From assembly GCF_004331675.1 (NCBI RefSeq), contig NZ_SJSN01000018.1:1-64000 (forward strand): a stretch of DNA of 64,000 bases, given 5' to 3'. Source of the stretch: Pedobacter frigidisoli. Lineage in GTDB: Bacteria > Bacteroidota > Bacteroidia > Sphingobacteriales > Sphingobacteriaceae. Position numbers and translations under genes: made by a program. The notes below the pieces were generated by a model. That model was given only the letters and a program-made list of their open reading frames with translations. It was not told the origin of the DNA and searched no databases. Shown one piece after another: positions 33,252-39,739 of the stretch (positions are counted from its first letter, which is position 1; every line of letters begins with the position of its first letter).

Positions 33252-34238
33252 ATGGAGCCAAATATCAAAAATATAGCCGTACTTACCTCTGGTGGAGATG
33301 CCCCAGGGATGAATGCAGCGATTAGAGCCGTAGTTCGTACCGGAATTTACCATGGCATCAACATGTTTGGTGTGATGCAAGGTTATCAAGGACTTATTAC
33401 CGACAACATAAAACCAATGGACGCCCGTTCTGTAAGCAATATTTTACACTTGGGCGGTACAATATTAAAAACTGCCCGCTGTTTAGAATTTAAAACAGAC
33501 GAAGGTCAACAGATTGCTTATAATAATCTAAAGAAAAATAATATCGACGGACTGGTGGTGATCGGTGGTGATGGAACATTCACTGGTGCAAAACGCTTTT
33601 CTGAAACTTTCGGCGTTAAGGTTATCGGCATACCAGGAACCATCGATAATGATCTTGTAGGTTCTGATTTTACCTTAGGATACGATACGGCGATCAATAC
33701 CGTTATCGAGGCAATTGATAAAATTAGAGATACTGCAGATGCACATGACCGCTTATTCTTTATTGAGGTAATGGGTCGTGATTCTGGCTGTATTGCCTTA
33801 AGAAGCTCAATTGCTAGCGGTGCTGAAGCGGTTCTTTTACCCGAGAGAGAAACCAGTGTTTCCGAACTGATTGAAAAATTAGCTTTGGGAGCAGCAACGA
33901 AGAAATCATCAAGTATTGTTATTGTAGCCGAAGGGCACAAACAAGGTGGCGCTTACGATATCGCCAAAAAAGTTAAGGAAACCTTTGATCATTACGATAC
34001 CAAGGTTACCATATTAGGTCACCTACAGCGTGGCGGAAGTCCAAGCAGTTTCGATAGGATTTTAGGAAGCCGCCTAGGTTTTGCTGCCGTAAATGCATTA
34101 ATAGCAGGAGAATCTGGACAAATGGTTGGACTAAAAGGCAACGAAATCAAGATGACTACCATTGCTGAAGCGTTAACTGCTCACAGCTTTAAGCTAGAGC
34201 CAGATTTGATGGAAATGACGGAGGTACTTTCTATATAA
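33252..34238 (+). CDS. pfkA: ATP-dependent 6-phosphofructokinase
   Basis: The 328-residue PfkA has LTSGGDAPGMNAAIRA (11-26), GGDGTFTGA, the catalytic GTIDND region and FIEVMGRDSG. It phosphorylates fructose 6-phosphate to the 1,6-bisphosphate, the committed step of glycolysis. The Gly-Gly-Asp-Gly motif indicates ATP rather than pyrophosphate as donor. Its stop overlaps the next ATG by one base (TAATG), so it is translationally coupled to a degenerate kinase paralogue, with gapA following. Confidence 0.95.
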   Translation: MEPNIKNIAVLTSGGDAPGMNAAIRAVVRTGIYHGINMFGVMQGYQGLITDNIKPMDARSVSNILHLGGTILKTARCLEFKTDEGQQIAYNNLKKNNIDGLVVIGGDGTFTGAKRFSETFGVKVIGIPGTIDNDLVGSDFTLGYDTAINTVIEAIDKIRDTADAHDRLFFIEVMGRDSGCIALRSSIASGAEAVLLPERETSVSELIEKLALGAATKKSSSIVIVAEGHKQGGAYDIAKKVKETFDHYDTKVTILGHLQRGGSPSSFDRILGSRLGFAAVNALIAGESGQMVGLKGNEIKMTTIAEALTAHSFKLEPDLMEMTEVLSI

Positions 34239-35080
34239 TGATAGCAGTTGTTTACAGCGGATCGAGAACGGCATTTTGGAAACTTACCCAAAATGGAAAA
34301 GTGGTAGCGCATTGCAACACTGCGGGTATAAACCCCTGTTTTGTAGATTCAAAAACCATCTTACAGATCTTGAATAAAAAAGTTGCGCTGGTAAACAATG
34401 CAGAAAATATTAAAAAAATTTATTTCTTTGCCGCCGGAGCATCTTCTCCAGATCGACAGGAAGAATTGGCCAAAACGTTGTCATCATTTTTCAAATACAG
34501 TAAGATTGTTGTAGAAAATGATTTGTTTGGTGCTGCAAAAGCGGCCTGTTTCGATAAACCTGGAATAGTTGCCATGTTGGGAAGTGGTGCAAATTGTGCT
34601 TATTTTGACGGGAAGAAACCGCTAAACAATAACTACGGACTGGGTTATATCCTAGGCGATGAAGGTTCTTCTAATTATTTGGGCAAAATGTTATTAAAAG
34701 ATTTTTTGGGTAATAAGCTTCCAAAGGATATCGAGACAAAATTTATTAAGAATTATAACTTAGATCGCCCTCAAATACTAGAAAGAATTTACAAAAAGCC
34801 GCAGGTCAATATTTTCTTGACTTCTTTCTTTGATTTTTTTACCCAAAATATCAACAGTGATCATATCGCTAAAATGGTAGACAAGGCTTTTGAAAAGCAT
34901 TTTGAAACCTACATTCTGCCTATCGTAGAAAAATATGGAGAAACCGATCTGCATTTTGTGGGCAAGGTAGCGGCAGAACTCGAAGACCGCCTGCACCATA
35001 CCGCAGGCAAATACAATTTGAAAATTAAAAGTATTATTAAAGAACCTATAGTAAATTTATTAAAACATTACACTAATTAA
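34238..35080 (+). CDS. Degenerate BadF/BadG-type kinase paralogue (possible sugar sensor)
   Basis: The 280-residue protein is colinear with the GlcNAc-kinase-like protein at 31338. It keeps a candidate catalytic Asp95 (ENDLFGAAKAACF), LGSGANC (114-120) and GYILGDEGSSNYLGK. The phosphate-1 motif, however, is lost. Where the neighbour has DGGSTKT (6-12), this one has YSGSRTA, missing the first Asp and both Thr that bind Mg-ATP in this superfamily. It may be a non-catalytic sensor or have altered nucleotide use. It is coupled to pfkA by a TAATG overlap and lies 7 bases from gapA, which ties it to glycolysis. Enzymatic activity cannot be excluded from sequence alone. Confidence 0.75.
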   Translation: MIAVVYSGSRTAFWKLTQNGKVVAHCNTAGINPCFVDSKTILQILNKKVALVNNAENIKKIYFFAAGASSPDRQEELAKTLSSFFKYSKIVVENDLFGAAKAACFDKPGIVAMLGSGANCAYFDGKKPLNNNYGLGYILGDEGSSNYLGKMLLKDFLGNKLPKDIETKFIKNYNLDRPQILERIYKKPQVNIFLTSFFDFFTQNINSDHIAKMVDKAFEKHFETYILPIVEKYGETDLHFVGKVAAELEDRLHHTAGKYNLKIKSIIKEPIVNLLKHYTN

Positions 35081-35087
35081 CAAAACA

Positions 35088-36086
35088 ATGAGCAAAATTG
35101 GAATAAACGGCTTTGGCCGTATCGGCAGACTGGTTTTCAGAGCCGCATTAAAAAGAGGATTAGATATTGTAGCAATTAACGACTTGATCGAGCCGGATTA
35201 TATGGCTTACATGTTGAAATATGATACTACCCATGGCAAATTCGATGGAACAATTGAAGTTGTAGATGGTAACTTGGTAGTAAATGGTAAAACTATTCGC
35301 GTAACTGCAGAACGTAATCCTGCAGATTTAAAATGGGATGCCGTAGGTGTTGAGGTTGTTATCGAATCTACTGGTTTATTTTTAACACGTGCTGATGCTG
35401 AAAAACACATCGCTGCAGGTGCTAAAAAAGTAGTTTTCTCTGCTCCGGCTAAAGATGGTGATATCCCTACCTATGTAATGGGTGTTAATCATGATAAGTT
35501 AACGGCAGATCAAACTATCGTTTCAAATGCATCTTGTACTACCAACTGTTTAGCGCCGATCGCTAAGGTGTTAAATGATAACTTCGGTATTGTTGAAGGC
35601 TTAATGAGCACAATCCACGCCGTAACTGCTACTCAAAAAACTGTAGACGGTCCATCCGCTAAAGATTGGAGAGGTGGTCGTGGTGGATTCTCTAACATTA
35701 TCCCTTCATCAACTGGTGCTGCTAAGGCCGTAGGCATGGTTCTTCCTGAATTAAAGGGAAAATTAACGGGTATGTCCTTCCGCGTTCCTGTTGCTGATGT
35801 TTCGGTAGTAGATTTAACTGTACGCCTAGAAAAACCAGCAACTTATGAGCAAATCAAGGCAGCTATGAAAGCAGCATCTGAAGGCGAGTTGAAAGGCGTG
35901 CTAGCTTACACTGAAGATGAGGTTGTATCATCTGATTTTATTGGAGATGATCACGCATCTATCTTTGATGCCAAAGCTGGTATTTCTTTGAATGACAACT
36001 TCGTTAAAGTGGTATCTTGGTATGACAACGAATGGGGATATTCTTCAGCCTTAGCAAAATTCGTAGAATATTATGCTAGTTTATAA
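35088..36086 (+). CDS. gapA: Glyceraldehyde-3-phosphate dehydrogenase
   Basis: The 332-residue GAPDH has the nucleotide motif INGFGRIGRLVFRA, the catalytic Cys150 in NASCTTNCLAP and the C-terminal SWYDNEWGYS. Asp32 after the second strand (INDL) points to NAD specificity. It oxidises glyceraldehyde 3-phosphate with phosphate in glycolysis. It is third in the pfkA operon, and a strong hairpin follows. Its codon use, with many repeated optimal codons, suggests high expression. Confidence 0.95.
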   Translation: MSKIGINGFGRIGRLVFRAALKRGLDIVAINDLIEPDYMAYMLKYDTTHGKFDGTIEVVDGNLVVNGKTIRVTAERNPADLKWDAVGVEVVIESTGLFLTRADAEKHIAAGAKKVVFSAPAKDGDIPTYVMGVNHDKLTADQTIVSNASCTTNCLAPIAKVLNDNFGIVEGLMSTIHAVTATQKTVDGPSAKDWRGGRGGFSNIIPSSTGAAKAVGMVLPELKGKLTGMSFRVPVADVSVVDLTVRLEKPATYEQIKAAMKAASEGELKGVLAYTEDEVVSSDFIGDDHASIFDAKAGISLNDNFVKVVSWYDNEWGYSSALAKFVEYYASL

Positions 36087-36122
36087 TAAATTTTAGCCTT
36101 TAGGCTGATTTTAAACTTTTGG

Positions 36123-36155
36123 AAAGGCTGCATTGTTAACCAATGTAGCCTTTTT
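36123..36155 (+). terminator. Terminator of the pfkA-gapA operon
   Basis: A 13-base stem (AAAGGCTGCATTG at 36123-36135 with CAATGTAGCCTTT at 36141-36153, one G-U pair) has a TTAAC loop and ends in T. Confidence 0.9.
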
Positions 36156-36379
36156 GTATTTAAAAGTATTTTTTACCTGTAAATTGAAATATATTTTAGA
36201 GCAAAAAATTAAGTTTATGTTAAATTATTATTCAATTTTTAAACTTTTATGATTAGATAAACGTTATAAAAGAGACATACAGGTGTACAAAATAAATTTC
36301 AGCCTAAAAATTGACAACATTTTGCGATATGATTCCAATTTTTGATAAAATTTAACAATTAATTAACATATTTTCAGCT

Positions 36380-36387
36380 TATATTTG
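36380..36387 (+). promoter_or_regulatory. Orphan consensus -7 box
   Basis: TATATTTG matches TAnnTTTG perfectly but no credible gene follows. A transcript from about 36393 would run into the inverted repeat at 36469-36489, which is followed by eight T and could act as a weak terminator. Confidence 0.4.
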
Positions 36388-36468
36388 CCAAGGGGTCATT
36401 TTAAGTTCAACAATCCCTCAAAAAAGAATTGCAAACAAAAAATGACAAAAAAAATATATAAATATTTC

Positions 36469-36509
36469 ATAGTGTATTTTTTACACTATCATTTTTTTTA
36501 CTATATTTG
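36469..36509 (+). promoter_or_regulatory. Nudix-regulator candidate operator, copy 3, with consensus promoter
   Basis: This is the strongest of the three copies: eight-base arms ATAGTGTA (36469-36476) and TACACTAT (36482-36489) around five T. A perfect -7 box TATATTTG follows at 36502-36509. The 15-base core equals copy 1 exactly. No plausible protein gene follows on this strand. Confidence 0.7.
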
Positions 36510-36515
36510 TAGAGT

Positions 36516-36672
36516 AATAAACGGAACGATGTTTATCACCATTAAAAAAGATAAATCATTTTCTTGAAAAACCTAGGTTTAGATAGAAGATTAAAGACAA
36601 AGCCTGGCTCATAACAGGTTTATATTTGGTTAGAAAAAAGGGACAAGCTTGGATAAGTTGTCCCTTTTCTTA
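36516..36672 (+). ncRNA. Candidate small RNA under Nudix-type control
   Basis: The unit of about 155 bases starts just downstream of the -7 box at 36502-36509. It ends in a strong terminator: AAAAGGGACAA at 36636-36646 pairs with TTGTCCCTTTT at 36658-36668, followed by a T-rich tract. It contains a perfect palindrome AAACCTAGGTTT (36569-36580). The only ORF is 12 codons (ATG at 36529) and unconvincing. I recognise no known RNA family. A second -7-like TATATTTG at 36621-36628 lies inside it. Transcription is predicted, not seen. Confidence 0.5.
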
Positions 36673-36847
36673 TTTAAGAGAAAATTTTAATCAATGTGTC
36701 CTATCTGGAATCATGCGAAATTATTTAAGCCGATGCTAGGTATACCCAGATTCATCCCCTAAAGAAAACACTCAAAACGCTATGCACATTTAGATCTGCA
36801 TTCTGGGAAATTTGATACTTAAGAATTAAGTGTATGGGTTAATTAAC

Positions 36848-37213
36848 CTAATTTGAATTATCGATAAGCGTTTTCACTTTGCTTACCATTACATCAAGAT
36901 CAAAGGGCTTATCTATATAATCATCCGCAATCATTGGATGTTCGAGATCACTATGAAAATTATTGACCACCGACATGAGCAGTACAGGAATATCCTTATA
37001 AACAGATGACTTTAATAATTGACAAATATCTCTTCCATCTGCTTGGCCAATGATAACATCCATTAAGATCACACTAGGAAGATACTTTTCAATTGCATCA
37101 AACAATATACTATGATCGCTGATGCCAAGCACCTGGTACCCCTCCAGCTCAAATAAAAGCTTTATTACATCAAGCGTAGCAGAATCATCTTCGAGGACAA
37201 GAATTTTACTCAT
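36848..37213 (-). CDS. Single-domain response regulator (receiver only)
   Basis: The 121-residue receiver domain has the acidic pair Asp9-Asp10, phospho-acceptor Asp52 in VILMDVIIG, a Ser81 switch residue and Lys102 in IDKPF. There is no output domain, so it would act by protein contact, like CheY-type or phosphorelay proteins. No histidine kinase is adjacent. The 170 bases between it and the small-RNA terminator hold nothing I recognise. Confidence 0.85.
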   Translation of the reverse strand: MSKILVLEDDSATLDVIKLLFELEGYQVLGISDHSILFDAIEKYLPSVILMDVIIGQADGRDICQLLKSSVYKDIPVLLMSVVNNFHSDLEHPMIADDYIDKPFDLDVMVSKVKTLIDNSN

Positions 37214-37402
37214 TTTTTTGTAACCTAGGGGAAGGGCAAGGTAAGCTTTAAAGAAGCATTAATAAGAAAAAACAATGTATTGCGTATTTATATGCACCAA
37301 TAAGGAAAAGTTCTAGTTTTAGAAAACCTTTGGTTTGAGTTGATCTAGATATTATAGATCAGTTGAGCGAGGCAACTCATCGTTTTCGGAGCGATTTTAA
37401 AA

Positions 37403-37527
37403 AAAAATAAGCCTCTCGTTTATGGAGAGGCTTAAAAGTTTAATCTAAATCGTCCCGTTGATTTAATTCTTACTTACTCAAAAATAATTAAAATAAATTC
37501 TTTTATTGCGTTTGTAACAGGTTGCAT
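37403..37527 (-). ncRNA. Possible short minus-strand RNA or micro-gene with terminator
   Basis: On the minus strand a 9-base perfect stem (plus 37409-37417 AAGCCTCTC with 37425-37433 GAGAGGCTT) is followed by a long T tract (A run at 37399-37407 on plus). This is a clear intrinsic terminator. No annotated gene precedes it on that strand. A near-consensus -7 box (ACATTTTG on minus, near 37530-37537) and a 17-codon ORF from 37527 are the only candidates. The rest of the 420-base gap (37214-37633) shows only small hairpins. Confidence 0.3.
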
Positions 37528-37633
37528 ATCAAAATGTATAAAGTGTAAACATTTGTAAAACAAACAAATAGACTTACCTACAACTCAAACTAGAAAGCAA
37601 ATCTTATATTAGTTTAAGTATAAGAAAAACAAG

Positions 37634-38095
37634 ATGCCTAATTTATCAATCATTGAACATTTGCTTCATATTTTCATCTATCTTAAAGTAAAAGATATCG
37701 ATTCATACCTCATTAACCTAAACTATCAATATTCAACAAGCGACGAGAACTTTATGATTTATGGAAGAGCTGTTGACACTGGCAATAATTTATTTTGTAT
37801 CACATTAAGTGATGGACATATTACTGAATGCAAGTATGGAACTGGAGATGGCAGTTTATTTTTCGAGAGCTTAGATGTAATTAGACAACTTGATGATTTT
37901 ACAGAGGACCACTATGATTATGCTAACGAATTTGAACACACCATATTTATTAGCGAGGATAAATTGATTAGATTGATACAAAACAACTTTCTTGGTAAAA
38001 TAAATTATTCCATTTCCGTTTCCTTACGGTTAAACACTTACAGAAAGGACATAAACGCCGAGGTAATACTTTCGCCTCCGCCTAAGTTAGTTTAA
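37634..38095 (+). CDS. Hypothetical protein
   Basis: The 153-residue soluble acidic protein begins MPNLSIIEHLLHIFIYLKVK and has no signal peptide. A central stretch with LFCITLSDGHITECKYGTGDGS and FESLDVIRQLDDFTEDHYDYANEFEHT suggests mixed beta/alpha structure. No family is recognised. It is monocistronic, with a weak -7 box upstream, and convergent with the second Crp-like gene. Confidence 0.5.
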   Translation: MPNLSIIEHLLHIFIYLKVKDIDSYLINLNYQYSTSDENFMIYGRAVDTGNNLFCITLSDGHITECKYGTGDGSLFFESLDVIRQLDDFTEDHYDYANEFEHTIFISEDKLIRLIQNNFLGKINYSISVSLRLNTYRKDINAEVILSPPPKLV

Positions 38096-38114
38096 GATTT
38101 GTCCATGCCTTAAG

Positions 38115-38726
38115 CTATACCGGCATTTCTTTCATCATTTTGCTTCTTATCCGGCTAAGCGTTTCCAACCTCATTCCCAAGTAACTGGCAATACACCTCA
38201 ACGGAACACTGGAAACATAATCAGAATTTATTTCTAAAAACTTCTCATATCTACGCTCTGCGGATGGTATTCTCGCAAGAATTGATCTTTCTGATGCAGC
38301 ATGGTACTGCAAGGCCAAGATCTTCCGCCCAATGATATTACTTTCCGGGTAAGCATCATATAGCTTATGAACCAACTTGTTTGGTAGCGCAACAAGTTCT
38401 GTATCCTCTAGGGCTTGTAAATATTCGAACGAGGGCTCAATGGTTTCATTCGGATGTTGTATAGCGCCAATGAACTCGTTGCCTAGACTAATCCAGGTTG
38501 TAATATCCTTTCCATCATCCTTTACAAAACCTCGAACCAGGCCATTAGCGACAAAATAAACACATTCATTATTATCAATTGGAGATAATATGAATTTGCT
38601 CTTCCTAACCAAAAGTGGCTGCAGCCCTTTTTGCAATTCGATAGTGAAACCGTTGGAGATGGGATGGAGACTATTAAGATAATCAATGACTAAATTGACT
38701 AGATGGATCTTACGGGATTCGGACAT
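38115..38726 (-). CDS. Crp/Fnr-family regulator (second copy)
   Basis: The 203-residue protein has a cyclic-nucleotide-binding-like beta roll (about 30-125, with NECVYFVANGLVRGFVKDDGKD and LGNEFIGAIQHP) and a C-terminal helix-turn-helix ending VPLRCIASYLGMRLETLSRIRSKM. It belongs to the same broad Bacteroidota group as the regulator at 7867. The recognition helix differs (MRLETLSRIR against ITQSSLSRIR), so its target should differ. No operator of the TTTGYCA type is near it. The ligand is unknown. Confidence 0.8.
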   Translation of the reverse strand: MSESRKIHLVNLVIDYLNSLHPISNGFTIELQKGLQPLLVRKSKFILSPIDNNECVYFVANGLVRGFVKDDGKDITTWISLGNEFIGAIQHPNETIEPSFEYLQALEDTELVALPNKLVHKLYDAYPESNIIGRKILALQYHAASERSILARIPSAERRYEKFLEINSDYVSSVPLRCIASYLGMRLETLSRIRSKMMKEMPV

Positions 38727-38834
38727 ATAAAAAAGGGAATAGACGAACAGATTGATAATAATAGCAAAACTTATAAAATTTTCAAAATAAAGTAGATGAT
38801 TGAGACTATTGTGCTGAGGAAACTGACAATTATA

Positions 38835-39100
38835 TTAGTTTTTTGATAGCCAATTAGCAATTTGACTCATCCAAGTGAATAGGTTTACCTTATTTTAATC
38901 GAAATGTGCAAGAGTAATCCACACTTCAGAAAAAGAACACGTCAATATAGATTTCCGTTCGAATGATCATCTACAACACGTAATACATTTCCATAAATAG
39001 CAGATGAATATCACTCATATAAGGAACAAAATCCATCATGATCCTTGGCCCTAAGTTTATCGATAAAGATCTCTTGTTCTGGTAACCCAACTTTCAATTT
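38835..39100 (-). pseudogene. Decayed ECF sigma-factor gene
   Basis: Read on the minus strand, the frame ending at 39011 gives EQEIFIDKLRAKDHDGFCSLYE and then TGA. The same frame continues YSSAIYGNVLRVVDDHS before another stop at 38942. A shifted frame then gives LFTWMSQIANWLSKN, ending at 38835. In order and spacing these match sigma-70 region 2 of ECF factors: KxKDxxAFxxLYdxYSxALYGxxLRIV, then GRLFTWMxxIARN. Three stops and at least one frameshift show it is dead. Region 4 and any anti-sigma gene are missing; the downstream side is taken by the Crp-like gene. The rest of the 616-base gap holds nothing I recognise. Confidence 0.65.
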
Positions 39101-39342
39101 TGCATCGGGATTTAGGCCAATTGCATAATGAAGCAAGATTTCGTGTCTGTTATTTGATTGGACAATACGAAATAATGCGAATTATCCTGCCTTAAAAAAT
39201 AAGCACACAACCCTAAAGAGTAGGCCTTTAAGAAGTGGGGTGGTTTATTTATAATTGATTGTAATGCTAAGGCCCAGTTTTATTGACAATTATTAACAAA
39301 GCCTATTCAGTTCAAAACTGATTCGTACATTTGTATTTAAGA

Positions 39343-39681
39343 ATGAAAATTTTAGTTTATCTGTTAAGCTTCAGCATCCTGATTTTATCCTGCATTACCT
39401 GCGAGGATGCACTGGATTTTGAAAGCAGTGTAACGGTTAAAACTTCATCTTTGGATATCAACAAATCGGCACATACACCAAACCAGGACGACTGTTCACC
39501 TTTGTGTACCTGTAACTGCTGCGGACAACCTTTGGTTAGCAACTTACAATTCAATGGTTTCGATTTTCTAAAGAGAACAGGCCCTACAAAGCTGAAGATA
39601 TTCCACAACCAGCAATTCATCACAAATTATTTTCAGAATATCTGGCAACCGCCAAAAACGAATAAATTATTGATCGGTTAA
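39343..39681 (+). CDS. Small Cys-rich exported protein (DUF6660-like)
   Basis: From the ATG at 39343 the product has 112 residues with a signal-type N-terminus (MKILVYLLSFSILILSCITC). It then has the cluster DDCSPLCTCNCCGQPL, five cysteines within 16 residues, suggestive of metal binding in the envelope. This layout resembles DUF6660 proteins that accompany TonB receptors or metal-efflux genes in Bacteroidota. A perfect -7 box TACATTTG at 39326-39333 would start transcription within a few bases of the ATG. The TonB receptor follows 58 bases downstream, probably in one transcript. Confidence 0.65.
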   Translation: MKILVYLLSFSILILSCITCEDALDFESSVTVKTSSLDINKSAHTPNQDDCSPLCTCNCCGQPLVSNLQFNGFDFLKRTGPTKLKIFHNQQFITNYFQNIWQPPKTNKLLIG

Positions 39682-39739
39682 TCGGCAAAAAAGCACTTCT
39701 TGTGCTTGATCTATTTATTCAAAAATTATTCAGATTTAA

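Noticed and set aside
36385..36567. 60-codon ORF overlapping the third Nudix operator
   Set aside because: It begins at a non-ATG codon, consists of low-complexity Lys/Phe/Tyr runs dictated by AT-rich DNA, and its middle is the operator and promoter. The RNA interpretation fits better.
37409..37433. CRISPR-like or tandem-repeat reading of the GAGAGGC hairpins
   Set aside because: Similar GAGAGGCTT terminators at 37409 and 42359 are isolated hairpins with no spacer periodicity. No CRISPR array is present in the window.
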